A stretch of DNA of 64,000 nucleotides from Pontibacterium sp049599735 (GCA_049599735.1 JBMYOX010000010.1:8049-72048); one strand, 5' to 3'. Numbered from the stretch's first letter, positions 1 through 7,832 are shown. Notes: generated from the sequence alone by a model not told the origin. Translations and numbers: made by a program.

Positions 1-1855
1 CGGTCTCTTTAAACTCATCGGATTTTTGCTGCATGCCTGTCTCAACCTCCGCAGTCATCGCTGCAATTTGTTCTGCATCAAGATCACGCACCTCCTGAGA
101 GATTTTCATCGAGCAGAACTTAGGGCCACACATAGAGCAGAAATGTGCCACTTTGGCAGATTCTTTTGGCAAGGTTTCGTCATGGTAAGCACGGGCTGTA
201 TCCGGATCCAGGCCGATATTAAACTGATCTTCCCAGCGGAACTCAAAACGCGCCTTGGACATCGCATTATCACGAATTTGCGCACCCGGGTGGCCTTTGG
301 CCAGATCTGCCGCATGGGCCGCCAGCTTATAGGTAATGATGCCGGTTTTAACATCATCCTTGTTGGGCAAGCCCAGGTGTTCTTTAGGCGTTACGTAACA
401 CAGCATTGCACAGCCATACCAGCCGATCATCGCCGCACCAATACCGGACGTAATATGATCGTAACCTGGCGCAATATCGGTTGTCAGCGGGCCTAGTGTA
501 TAGAAGGGTGCCTCGTGACACTCTTCCAGCTGCTTATCCATGTTCTCTTTGATCATATGCATAGGCACGTGACCCGGGCCTTCAATCATCACCTGGACAT
601 CATGCTTCCAGGCAATTTTTGTCAGCTCACCCAGGGTTTCCAGCTCAGCAAACTGGGCTTCATCATTCGCATCATAAACAGAACCCGGACGCAAACCATC
701 ACCCAATGAGAAGGCCACATCGTATGCTTTACAAATTTCACAAATTTCTTCGAAGTGGGTATAAAGGAAGTTCTCCTGGTGGTGTGCCAGACACCACTTA
801 GCCATAATAGAACCACCCCGGGAGACGATACCCGTCATGCGTTTTGCCGTCATAGGCACATAGCGCAGTAGCACACCGGCATGAATGGTGAAGTAATCTA
901 CCCCCTGCTCAGCCTGCTCAATCAGCGTATCGCGAAACACATCCCAGTTCAGATCTTCGGCGACACCTTTCACTTTTTCCAGTGCCTGATAAATTGGTAC
1001 GGTGCCTATAGGTACCGGGGAGTTACGCAGGATCCATTCACGGGTTTCATGGATATTATCACCGGTGGATAAGTCCATAATAGTATCGGCACCCCAGCGC
1101 GTACCCCAGGTCATTTTCTCTACTTCGTCCTCAATAGAGGAGGTTACCGCGGAGTTACCAATATTGCCGTTAATCTTCACCAGGAAGTTACGGCCTATAA
1201 TCATGGGCTCTAATTCTGGGTGGTTGATATTACAAGGAATAATCGCACGTCCCTCAGCCACTTCCTGACGTACAAATTCGGGGGTGATTTCATCCGGCAG
1301 ATAAGCGCCGAAGTTATGACCCGGATGTTGTTCCGCAACGATATTGCCTTCAGCTTTTACTTTTGCCAGTTTCATGTTTTCACGAATGGCAATATATTCC
1401 ATTTCCGGTGTCACTATACCCTTACGTGCATAATGCAGCTGGCTGACATTCATACCGGGCTTAGCTTTCAGAGGTTTACGCTGCAATTCAAAACGCAGAG
1501 AATCCAGGCGTAAATCAGCCTCACGGCCACGACCGTACTCCGAAGTCAGATTATCCAGGCGTTCGGTATCATTACGTTCTTCGATCCATGCCTGGCGCAC
1601 CGGCACCAGGCCTTTACGTACATCAATGGTTGCATCAGGATCTGTATAAAGACCCGATGTATCATAAACGTACAAGGGATCGTTCTTTTCTCCGCCCATC
1701 GCGGTTGGTGTATCATCCAGTGTAATTTCACGCATCGGCACCCGGATATCCGGGCGACTTCCTTCGATATAAACTTTGCGCGACTTCGGGAACGGCTGTA
1801 CGGAATCCCGGTCTACCTGGGCGCTCTGGCTCAGATTTTTAGTGTTCTCTGACAT
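1..1855 (-). CDS. thiC: Phosphomethylpyrimidine synthase ThiC (3' end cut by window edge)
   Basis: Radical-SAM enzyme that converts aminoimidazole ribotide to HMP phosphate, the pyrimidine branch of thiamine synthesis. The reverse-strand reading frame is open from the ATG at 1855 to the window edge, about 618 codons with no stop, so only the extreme C-terminus is missing. The family's CxxCxxxxC 4Fe-4S motif is visible as CSMCGPKFC at about residues 573-581, and internal blocks such as MIEGPGHVPMHMIKENM and NIGNSAVTSSIEDEVEKMTW are typical. It lies 44 bp downstream of thiD on the same strand, so it is probably the second gene of a thiDC operon controlled by the TPP riboswitch at 2781-2860. Confidence 0.97.
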   Translation of the reverse strand, partial: MSENTKNLSQSAQVDRDSVQPFPKSRKVYIEGSRPDIRVPMREITLDDTPTAMGGEKNDPLYVYDTSGLYTDPDATIDVRKGLVPVRQAWIEERNDTERLDNLTSEYGRGREADLRLDSLRFELQRKPLKAKPGMNVSQLHYARKGIVTPEMEYIAIRENMKLAKVKAEGNIVAEQHPGHNFGAYLPDEITPEFVRQEVAEGRAIIPCNINHPELEPMIIGRNFLVKINGNIGNSAVTSSIEDEVEKMTWGTRWGADTIMDLSTGDNIHETREWILRNSPVPIGTVPIYQALEKVKGVAEDLNWDVFRDTLIEQAEQGVDYFTIHAGVLLRYVPMTAKRMTGIVSRGGSIMAKWCLAHHQENFLYTHFEEICEICKAYDVAFSLGDGLRPGSVYDANDEAQFAELETLGELTKIAWKHDVQVMIEGPGHVPMHMIKENMDKQLEECHEAPFYTLGPLTTDIAPGYDHITSGIGAAMIGWYGCAMLCYVTPKEHLGLPNKDDVKTGIITYKLAAHAADLAKGHPGAQIRDNAMSKARFEFRWEDQFNIGLDPDTARAYHDETLPKESAKVAHFCSMCGPKFCSMKISQEVRDLDAEQIAAMTAEVETGMQQKSDEFKET

Positions 1856-1899
1856 AACTTGCCCTACTTTTAATGTTCATTCTTAATCATACCCGGTCA

Positions 1900-2706
1900 T
1901 TATTGTGGCCAAAGTGCGTGAAAGTGGTGTAACGGACCATGCCCGCTGCCTACGTCCAGACTATCAGCACCAATAATGGCACCGGAAATATAAGCTTTTG
2001 CCTGCTTTACCGCTGCAACAGGTGTTTCTCCCCTCGCCAGTAATGCAGCCACGGCAGACGCCAGCGTACAGCCTGTGCCGTGGGTATTTTTTGTATTAAT
2101 ACGTGCGGTATTTAGTGTGAGACACTGAACGCCGTCAAAAAAGACATCCGGACTTTGATTCGATGCCAGATGTCCGCCTTTTAAAAGTACACGTTCAGGC
2201 CCCAGGGCTTTCAAATCCCGGGCTATTTTTATCATACCGGCCAGATCATCAGGTTCTTCACAACCCAGCAACACAGCCGCTTCAGGAAGGTTGGGAGTAA
2301 TCAACGTTGTTAACGGTAACAATTTATCAACCAGCGCATTAACCGCCCCGGCCTTCAAAAGTGCCCGCCCACTTTTTGATAACATCACCGGATCCACCAC
2401 CAGCTTAATTCCGGGCTGTTGTTCTAAAAAATCAGCAATCGCCTCAACGACATCAGCACCACCGAGCATCCCGGTTTTAACCGTGCTGATTGCCAGATCA
2501 TCAAAGACAGTTTCGAGCTGTTGCAGAATAAAAGGCACAGGCACAGGATGGACTGCACGAACCTCATGAGTATTCTGCGCAGTAAGCGCAGTAATCACAG
2601 AAGTACCGTAAACACCCAGCGCTGCAAAGGTTTTCAGATCTGCCTGAATACCCGCTCCACTTCCGGAGTCGGAGCCAGCAATGGTCAGGGCTATAGGTAT
2701 CGGCAT
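1900..2706 (-). CDS. thiD: Hydroxymethylpyrimidine/phosphomethylpyrimidine kinase ThiD
   Basis: Phosphorylates HMP and then HMP-P to HMP-PP in the cytoplasm, for joining to the thiazole by ThiE. The 268-residue protein opens with a ribokinase-like glycine-rich block (GSDSGSGAGIQADLKT) and has the C-terminal anion-hole motif NTHGTGCTLASA with the family cysteine. The frame can be extended upstream to a GTG at 2724, but the ATG at 2706 is preferred: it starts MPIPIALTIAGSD and has GGGAGG 10 nt upstream, whereas that same GGGAGG would lie inside the longer form. First gene of the riboswitch-controlled thiDC unit; its Shine-Dalgarno can be paired in a leader hairpin (2711-2738). Confidence 0.96.
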   Translation of the reverse strand: MPIPIALTIAGSDSGSGAGIQADLKTFAALGVYGTSVITALTAQNTHEVRAVHPVPVPFILQQLETVFDDLAISTVKTGMLGGADVVEAIADFLEQQPGIKLVVDPVMLSKSGRALLKAGAVNALVDKLLPLTTLITPNLPEAAVLLGCEEPDDLAGMIKIARDLKALGPERVLLKGGHLASNQSPDVFFDGVQCLTLNTARINTKNTHGTGCTLASAVAALLARGETPVAAVKQAKAYISGAIIGADSLDVGSGHGPLHHFHALWPQ

Positions 2707-2710
2707 ATTT

Positions 2711-2738
2711 GGCTTACCTCCCACACAGCAAGGTAACC
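2711..2738 (-). promoter_or_regulatory. Putative expression platform: hairpin masking the thiD ribosome-binding site
   Basis: On the minus strand GGGTTACCT can pair with AGGTAAGCC (six consecutive pairs, one mismatch, two more pairs) across an 11-nt loop. The 3' arm contains the AGG of the thiD Shine-Dalgarno. This suggests translational control by the riboswitch. The alternative ligand-free pairing was not worked out. Confidence 0.45.
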
Positions 2739-2780
2739 CGAAATAACAGCTTGAGGATCAAACAAGTACATAGACAATCT

Positions 2781-2860
2781 CGATTTCCTACGCCGGTGTT
2801 AGCCGGTTCAGGTTCAGCGGGTTTGCTCTCAGCCTCTGCAACGCAGCAGGCACCCCGACC
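2781..2860 (-). promoter_or_regulatory. TPP riboswitch (THI element) of the thiDC operon
   Basis: Read on the minus strand, the conserved THI-box blocks occur in order: GGGGTGCC, GGCTGAGA, AAACCC, GAACCTGA, the CCGG(C)TAACACCGG stem-loop and CGTAGGAAA. Order and spacing match the TPP aptamer, which binds thiamine pyrophosphate and lowers expression of thiamine genes. It ends about 75 nt before the thiD start, leaving room for an expression platform. Confidence 0.95.
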
Positions 2861-2877
2861 AAGAAAATTAAGCTTCT

Positions 2878-2907
2878 AGTGTATGACCACTGACCGGTGA
2901 TTGTCCA
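2878..2907 (-). promoter_or_regulatory. Possible sigma-70 promoter of the thiDC operon
   Basis: On the minus strand TGGACA (2907-2902) is followed after 18 nt by TACACT (2883-2878). The predicted start near 2871 lies just upstream of the riboswitch aptamer. The elements match consensus 5/6 and 4/6, so this is only a plausible assignment. Confidence 0.4.
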
Positions 2908-2960
2908 TGTATGGACGGGCTTTTAAGCCGAACCAGAGGGAAATAAGTTTTTTACAAAAT

Positions 2961-2975
2961 TAGGAATTTTTCTTA
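2961..2975 (+). promoter_or_regulatory. Palindromic box and -10 upstream of the first GGA-rich sRNA
   Basis: TAGGAATTTTTCTTA is a near-perfect inverted repeat. The same element, perfect there, occurs at 3226-3240 at the same distance from the second sRNA. A CATAAT -10-like hexamer lies at 2999-3004 without a good -35, which suggests an activator-dependent promoter. By position and shape it may be a diverged GacA/UvrY/VarA box (consensus TGTAAG-N6-CTTACA), but the match is weak. Confidence 0.5.
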
Positions 2976-3010
2976 TATGCAATTCCTGTGCACTGCACCA
3001 TAATAAATCT

Positions 3011-3170
3011 CGTGGATCTCCTGTTCATGGAATGAATGCACCGGATGGCCGGAATAGATAGATACGCGGAACGGATGGCAAGATGCCAATGGCTGGATGC
3101 CCATGGATTTACCGCAGGGATTATGGATGCCAATTAAGGGCGCTTCGATGGATCGAAGCGCCCTTTTTAT
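3011..3170 (+). ncRNA. CsrB/RsmY/RsmZ-type CsrA-sequestering sRNA, copy 1
   Basis: A predicted transcript of about 160 nt contains roughly eleven GGA triplets, several in loops of short hairpins: TTCAT-GGA-ATGAA, GGC-TGGAT-GCC, and the terminator loop (TTCGAT-GG-ATCGAA). Repeated GGA in loops and an intrinsic terminator with GGA at its tip are hallmarks of sRNAs that titrate CsrA/RsmA. There is no plausible coding frame. The first about 35 nt (GATCTCCTGTTCATGGAA and flanks) are nearly identical in copy 2, while the middle has diverged. The 5' end is inferred from the -10-like element at 2999-3004. The strand is set by the terminator T-tract. Confidence 0.8.
3136..3167 (+). terminator. Intrinsic terminator of sRNA copy 1
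   Basis: GGGCGCTTCGAT and ATCGAAGCGCCC form a perfect 12-bp stem closed by a GG loop and followed by TTTTT. The loop context ATGGAT is itself a CsrA-type GGA motif. Confidence 0.92.
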
Positions 3171-3225
3171 TGCCTGTAACTTTCCGCTCAGACCACTTAA
3201 GACTTAAGTTTAACTTTATGGAAAT

Positions 3226-3240
3226 TAGGAATTTTTCCTA
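3226..3240 (+). promoter_or_regulatory. Palindromic box upstream of the second GGA-rich sRNA
   Basis: TAGGAATTTTTCCTA is a perfect 6-bp inverted repeat around TTT, about 43 nt upstream of the inferred start near 3276. The CATAAT hexamer is at 3264-3269. It matches the copy 1 element in sequence and spacing, so the promoter and the RNA were duplicated together. Confidence 0.5.
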
Positions 3241-3275
3241 TATCTACACAGCATGCTCTGCCACATAATAAGTCT

Positions 3276-3430
3276 TGTAGATCTCCTGTTCATGGAACGA
3301 ATAACAAGGAAGGCCCGGACAAGCGAAAGGAAGGCAGGACGCCACGGCAGGATGCCACTTGCACTAAATCGCATGGAAAAGGGAAGCCAATAAGAGGGCA
3401 CCTCAATGGATTGAGTGCCCTCTTTACTTT
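3276..3430 (+). ncRNA. CsrB/RsmY/RsmZ-type CsrA-sequestering sRNA, copy 2
   Basis: A predicted transcript of about 150 nt has about nine GGA triplets. Loops include GGC-AGGA-CGCC, GGC-AGGAT-GCC and the terminator CTCAAT-GG-ATTGAG. It shares the box, the -10 and the first 35-40 nt with copy 1, but the body differs in sequence while keeping the GGA-hairpin pattern. That is what is expected of paralogous Csr/Rsm sRNAs. One early GGA of copy 1 (GTGGATC) is GTAGATC here. It lies about 110 bp after the copy 1 terminator, and both are transcribed toward the convergent hydrolase gene. Confidence 0.8.
3393..3423 (+). terminator. Intrinsic terminator of sRNA copy 2
   Basis: AGAGGGCACCTCAAT pairs with ATTGAGTGCCCTCT (one internal mismatch), closed by GG and followed by TTTACTTTT. 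GGA is again at the loop. It may also act for the convergent hydrolase gene. Confidence 0.88.
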
Positions 3431-3501
3431 TCTGGTCTACACAAAACGGACAACTAGTCACCCTTCAGGCAGCACACCTCTAAACATCGGCGACCTTTGA
3501 G

Positions 3502-4407
3502 CTACAGATTATTCAAAAACCACTGGGATGACATGTCCACCAGATTATCCGTCTGCAACCAGGGCACCATATGACTGGCATTTTCCATCACCAGCAACTC
3601 AAAAGGATGCTGGCACTCACGAACAACGCGCTCAGAATAGACCAGAGGTAAGACCTCATCCCGATCACCATGAATGATGGCCGCTTTAAACGAATACTGA
3701 TTTTTGACTATTCCACAACGCCGCGAAAACGCACTGGACAGTGTTTTAAGCGGATAATCAAACACAATCATCGGATCATTATTAATCACCTCACCCGCCG
3801 GATGACTGGCTAAGAGTTGCTCAAAATCCACAAACATACGTAAAGGGAGTCGCATATAAGGGAACATAAATGCATTCGCATATGTCCACTGCCAGCCCAT
3901 CTGATGAATGAAGTCCGGAGCGATATCCGGTAATAGAAGTGTGCCACAAAGCACAGCCTCCAGGCGGTCATCATGCTCCGCTGCCGAAACCCCCAGAAGT
4001 GCACCGATCGAGTAACCATAAACCGCAAACTTACCACTGAACCGGGTCTGTAAGTGATCTACAACCTGGCTGACCACCTCACATACCTGGTCTACCGTAT
4101 AAAGCCCGCGGGAACCACCGGAATATCCATGACCTGGCAGGTCGATACCCACAACATTAAAGCCAGTTTTACTTAACTTGCACAGCAGCTCTCCATAGAG
4201 CTCGGTATAAGTCCCGATGCCCGGCAAAAAGAGGATAGTAGGTGCCCCTTCCGAATGCTCATAGAGCTCACAATGAATGACCTCATTGCCAAGGCGAATC
4301 ACTTCCCGGTGTTTCAGGTAGGTATGCAGGTTCAGCTTAGCGCGTAAATGGTCCCGCTCCGGATTCTGCTGACCATCAGGTGTTGCCTGGTTAACGCGTA
4401 CATTCAT
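3502..4407 (-). CDS. Alpha/beta hydrolase, monoacylglycerol lipase/lysophospholipase-like
   Basis: A 301-residue soluble serine hydrolase. The sequence shows an oxyanion region (FLPGIGTYTELYG), a lid-type block (VVGIDLPGHGYSGGSRG), the nucleophile elbow GYSIGA (GxSxG) near the middle and a terminal histidine in ENASHMVPW. The pattern resembles PldB/monoacylglycerol-lipase hydrolases, so a lipid ester is a likely substrate, but specificity cannot be read from the sequence. The start codon is 13 bp after the mutM stop, so the two are probably cotranscribed. No signal peptide is seen. Confidence 0.8.
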   Translation of the reverse strand: MNVRVNQATPDGQQNPERDHLRAKLNLHTYLKHREVIRLGNEVIHCELYEHSEGAPTILFLPGIGTYTELYGELLCKLSKTGFNVVGIDLPGHGYSGGSRGLYTVDQVCEVVSQVVDHLQTRFSGKFAVYGYSIGALLGVSAAEHDDRLEAVLCGTLLLPDIAPDFIHQMGWQWTYANAFMFPYMRLPLRMFVDFEQLLASHPAGEVINNDPMIVFDYPLKTLSSAFSRRCGIVKNQYSFKAAIIHGDRDEVLPLVYSERVVRECQHPFELLVMENASHMVPWLQTDNLVDMSSQWFLNNL

Positions 4408-4420
4408 TAATTATGGATTC

Positions 4421-5233
4421 CTAACGCTGGCAGCCGGCACAATAAACCGTAGACCGCTGACCTAAGCGAATTTCTTTTAGCACTGAGTCACAATTCACAC
4501 AGACTTCACCTGCACGACCATACACATTCAGTTGCTGCTTAAAATAACCGGGCTTGCCATCACCACCGACAAAATCTTTCAGTGTTGTGCCCCCCTGCTC
4601 AATAGCAGAGGCCAGTACGTTTTTGATTTCTTCAACAAGCCTGTCCAGCCGCTGCCTGGAGATCTTCCCCGCCGGTCGTTTGGGATGAATAGCTGCAGAA
4701 AAGAGTGCTTCATTGGCATAAATATTACCCACACCAACCACTACTTTGCTGTCCATTATCAGTGACTTAATCGGTATTTTCCGGCCCTCTGCACAAGCCG
4801 CCAAATGGTCAACATGAAACAACTCCGTTAACGGCTCCGGCCCCAAATGGGACAGCAGTTTATGGGTCTCCCCCTGAGGCTGCCACAATACCGCCCCAAA
4901 ACGACGGGGGTCGGTGAGTCGCAGCAGCGTGCCACTCTTCAGACACAGATCCACATGGTCATGTTTGCCCACGTCTTGGGTCTGGCTTACCACCCTGAGA
5001 CTACCGGACATACCCAGATGAATCAGCAAGGTGCCACATTCAAAACCAATCAGCAGGTATTTACCCCGCCGCATCACAGACTGTACTACCCGACCCGGCA
5101 GCAATGCAGCCAGCTCCGAAGGCACCGGCCAACGCAGCTTTGGCTGGCGTACCTTAAAAGCAGAGACGGTATGACCGATTATGTGAGGTTTAATGCCACG
5201 GCGGGTTGTTTCAACTTCAGGCAATTCTGGCAT
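4421..5233 (-). CDS. mutM: Formamidopyrimidine-DNA glycosylase MutM (Fpg)
   Basis: Bifunctional glycosylase/AP lyase of base-excision repair that removes 8-oxoguanine and Fapy lesions. The protein begins MPELPEVETTRRGIKPH, with catalytic Pro2 and Glu3, and has the conserved VGNIYANEALF block. It ends with a C4 zinc finger (CVNC ... CAGC) in the last 30 residues. Its 270 residues are standard for the family. In enterobacteria mutM follows rpmBG directly; here rlmF and a DMT permease lie between them. Confidence 0.97.
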   Translation of the reverse strand: MPELPEVETTRRGIKPHIIGHTVSAFKVRQPKLRWPVPSELAALLPGRVVQSVMRRGKYLLIGFECGTLLIHLGMSGSLRVVSQTQDVGKHDHVDLCLKSGTLLRLTDPRRFGAVLWQPQGETHKLLSHLGPEPLTELFHVDHLAACAEGRKIPIKSLIMDSKVVVGVGNIYANEALFSAAIHPKRPAGKISRQRLDRLVEEIKNVLASAIEQGGTTLKDFVGGDGKPGYFKQQLNVYGRAGEVCVNCDSVLKEIRLGQRSTVYCAGCQR

Positions 5234-5288
5234 AGCGGATCATTATTTGAACAATTGATCGTCATCATACCCTATCTACAGCAGAGCG

Positions 5289-6167
5289 TCAGTTCCGTCT
5301 TAATACCAGATAAATACCAAACACCGTCAATACAATAGCGCCGATGCCTGCCAGACTGAGCTTCTCATCAAATAACAGCCAGGCTTCGATAGCGGTCAAA
5401 GGTGGCACCAGGTAAAAATAGCTGGCCACCCGAGCTGCTTCCCCTTCCCGTATCATCAGCATCAGCAACAAAATAGCACTCACTGAAAGCCCAAAAACCA
5501 TCCAGAGTAACGCACCAATTAACTGAGGCTGCCAGCTTACTGTGCCCGTTTCAAAGAAAAAGCTTAATAACGCCATGGCCAGTGCTGTCGACAGGTACTG
5601 AAAAAACGAGCCGGTAAACAGATTCACACCCGCACCAAAACGTTTCTGATAGAGCGTGCCGACTGAAATGCCCAGTAATGCTAAGGCGGCCGCAGTCATT
5701 GAAGCCAGGTTCACATCAAACTGACCACCCTTCTGACCCGATAGCAACACCAGCACCACACCCACCAGCCCGACCAGCAACCCGATCCATTGACGCGGGC
5801 GCAGAGATTCACCCAGCCATTGCCAGCTCATCAATGCCGTCAGCAACGGCTGAAGCCCCATCAGCAAAGCGGTCACACCGGCGGGCATCTGCCATTTAAT
5901 CGCCGCAAAGACACCGCCTAAGTAACAGGCATGCACCAGAAAACCACTCAGCATCTGATGAAGTGCCTCAGTGCGTGAAGGCCATTTAGCACGCAGTAAC
6001 AAGGCCAAAACCGCAAAAGTCGCCAGCGTAAGCAAGGTACGAATTAATAAAAGATTAAACGGCTCGATATAGGGCAACGCATATTTGGCCCCGATAAAAC
6101 CGGTACTCCAGAGCACCACAAATAAAAACGGCACCCACTGAATCCAGCGCTTATGCATATCAGCCAT
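5289..6167 (-). CDS. DMT superfamily permease (EamA family)
   Basis: A 292-residue inner-membrane protein with about ten hydrophobic segments in two repeats, as in EamA/RhaT-type metabolite exporters. Typical blocks include FVVLWSTGFIGAKYALPYIEP near the N-terminus and ALLMGLQPLLTALMSW at the end of the first repeat. The ATG at 6167 (MADMHKRW) is preferred over the upstream frame start at 6200, because CAGGGAT lies 8 nt before it. The transported compound cannot be predicted. Confidence 0.87.
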   Translation of the reverse strand: MADMHKRWIQWVPFLFVVLWSTGFIGAKYALPYIEPFNLLLIRTLLTLATFAVLALLLRAKWPSRTEALHQMLSGFLVHACYLGGVFAAIKWQMPAGVTALLMGLQPLLTALMSWQWLGESLRPRQWIGLLVGLVGVVLVLLSGQKGGQFDVNLASMTAAALALLGISVGTLYQKRFGAGVNLFTGSFFQYLSTALAMALLSFFFETGTVSWQPQLIGALLWMVFGLSVSAILLLMLMIREGEAARVASYFYLVPPLTAIEAWLLFDEKLSLAGIGAIVLTVFGIYLVLRRN

Positions 6168-6283
6168 CAAAATATCCCTGTTATAGAAAGGCGAAGGCAC
6201 TGTATCGCCATCTGGCCGAGCGGAAAAGACACAGTCACCGGATCAGTTGCAGTAACAGATTGATACATCCGGGTCGAGCATCG

Positions 6284-7267
6284 TTAAGACTGCCAGCGCA
6301 CCTGTGCCCAGGCCAGGCGGTCAACCTCATTCAGAAAGCTCCAGGCCACAATACGACTGACTTTTTGACCCTGCGCCATATTAATGGTTTTTATCTTACT
6401 GGCTTTTGCCTTTTTTAAGGCCGCATAAATCACCGGCAGATTATCTTTTTTGGATACCAAAGACGAAAACCATAAACAATGCTCAGCCACTTGTGTGCTT
6501 TCCTGAACCATACGCTGGATAAAAGCCGCTTCGCCCCCCGGACAGCAAAGCTCGGTCTGCTGGCCGCCAAAGTTAAGTACCGGCGGGTCAGACTTCAAAG
6601 TTCGGGACTTAGCAGATGCCAGGTTATTAAGTTTACGACGGGTTCCGGCGGCCGCCTGTTGTTTGGAGGCATGAAACGGCGGATTACAAAGTGTGAAGTC
6701 ATAATACTCATCCGGTTTGATAATACCGCTAAAAACAGCCTCCGGCTGTGTCTGTAAACGGCACTGAACAGCGCGTTTTAACACCGGATTGGCTTTCGCG
6801 ATCACTTGCGCTGAACCGATAGCCACCGGATCAATATCAGAACCCACAAAACGCCAGCCATAAGCACAGTGCCCGATAATGGGATAAATTACATTAGCGC
6901 CAACACCGACATCCAGCACGGCCACCGACTTACCCACAGGCACCTCACCCTGATTTGCCTCTGCCAGCAGATCAGCCATATGGTGAATATAATCAGCACG
7001 CCCCGGTATAGGCGGGCAAAGGTAGTTATCGGGGATATCCCAGTGACGCAGGCCATATACCTGCATCAGAATGGCCTTATTCAGCATTTTAACCGCGACG
7101 GGGTTCGCAAAATCAATAGACGCGTTCCCGTAAGCATTCTGCACAACATAAGCCCCTAGCTCAGGACAGCGTTTAGTCAGCACATCAAAGTCATAACGCC
7201 CCCGGTGCGGGTTACGGGCATGTAAGCCTTTTTTCTTAAAGGATAATGTCTTAGGTTCTGCAGCCAT
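6284..7267 (-). CDS. rlmF: 23S rRNA (adenine-1618-N6)-methyltransferase RlmF
   Basis: SAM-dependent methyltransferase that modifies A1618 of 23S rRNA. The 327-residue sequence has a basic N-terminus (KKKGLHARNPHRGRYDF) and the family blocks ANPVAVKMLNKAIL and WDIPDNYLCPPIPGRADYIHH. It also has the SAM motif AVLDVGVGANVIYP and the N6-adenine catalytic motif NPPF near residue 195. It lies downstream of the rpmG terminator and 116 bp before the DMT permease. Confidence 0.93.
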   Translation of the reverse strand: MAAEPKTLSFKKKGLHARNPHRGRYDFDVLTKRCPELGAYVVQNAYGNASIDFANPVAVKMLNKAILMQVYGLRHWDIPDNYLCPPIPGRADYIHHMADLLAEANQGEVPVGKSVAVLDVGVGANVIYPIIGHCAYGWRFVGSDIDPVAIGSAQVIAKANPVLKRAVQCRLQTQPEAVFSGIIKPDEYYDFTLCNPPFHASKQQAAAGTRRKLNNLASAKSRTLKSDPPVLNFGGQQTELCCPGGEAAFIQRMVQESTQVAEHCLWFSSLVSKKDNLPVIYAALKKAKASKIKTINMAQGQKVSRIVAWSFLNEVDRLAWAQVRWQS

Positions 7268-7376
7268 CGGTGATAACCATCAATCTGAATAAGGGAATGA
7301 GTGTAGCAGTCTTTTTCGAGTGACTCTGAGCCTGAAAACCACAGAATCCGGATTCAGGGTGATTTTCAGGCACAAA

Positions 7377-7400
7377 AAAACCCGGACAAGCCGGGTTTTT
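7377..7400 (-). terminator. Intrinsic terminator after rpmBG
   Basis: AAAACCCGG / CCGGGTTTT hairpin with a short ACAAG loop, flanked by A- and T-tracts on both sides. It lies immediately 3' of rpmG on the minus strand. Confidence 0.85.
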
Positions 7401-7416
7401 AAAAAGAATTAAGCTC

Positions 7417-7584
7417 TTATTTGATCTTAGATTCTTTGTAGATTACGTGCTTGCGAACAACCGGATCGTATTTCTTGAATTCGAATTTATCCGGAGTGTT
7501 ACGCTTGTTCTTCTGGGTAGTGTAAAAGTGACCAGTACCCGCAGAAGAAACCAGTTTGATCTTATCAGTAGCGCCTTTAGCCAT
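7417..7584 (-). CDS. rpmG: 50S ribosomal protein L33
   Basis: A 55-codon gene for ribosomal protein L33. The translation begins MAKGATDKIKLVSSAGTGHF, contains YTTQKNKRNTPDK and ends HVIYKESKIK, which matches the cysteine-free L33 form. It starts 11 bp after the rpmB stop with AAGGAG upstream, giving the usual rpmB-rpmG operon, and is followed by an intrinsic terminator. The cysteine-free form does not depend on zinc. Confidence 0.97.
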   Translation of the reverse strand: MAKGATDKIKLVSSAGTGHFYTTQKNKRNTPDKFEFKKYDPVVRKHVIYKESKIK

Positions 7585-7595
7585 GATCTAGCTCC

Positions 7596-7832
7596 TTAAA
7601 CCTTAATGCCGTTAGCACGGACGTCAGCCAGAACAACATCGATACCTTTCTTATCGATGATACGCATGCCTTTAGAAGATACACGCAGGCGAACAAATTT
7701 GTTTTCGCTTTCTACCCAGAAACGGTGCCAATGCAGGTTTGGCAGAAAACGACGACGTGTTTTACGCTGTGAGTGGGAAACGTTGTTCCCGGTTACCGGA
7801 CGCTTGCCGGTTACCATGCAAACTTTAGCCAT
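7596..7832 (-). CDS. rpmB: 50S ribosomal protein L28
   Basis: A 78-residue large-subunit protein. The sequence MAKVCMVTGKRPVTGNNVSH followed by RKTRRRFLPNLHWHRFWV is characteristic of L28, and the length is standard. AAGGAT lies just upstream of the ATG. First gene of the rpmBG unit. The 219 bp upstream must hold its promoter, but no strong -35/-10 pair stood out. Confidence 0.97.
   Translation of the reverse strand: MAKVCMVTGKRPVTGNNVSHSQRKTRRRFLPNLHWHRFWVESENKFVRLRVSSKGMRIIDKKGIDVVLADVRANGIKV

Noticed and set aside
26..1513. Several plus-strand frames across the first 1.5 kb
   Set aside because: They are shadows of thiC, which is clearly coded on the minus strand through the window edge.
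3083..3461. Short frames overlapping the two sRNAs
   Set aside because: They run through hairpins and terminators, have no ribosome-binding sites and are better explained by the non-coding RNAs.
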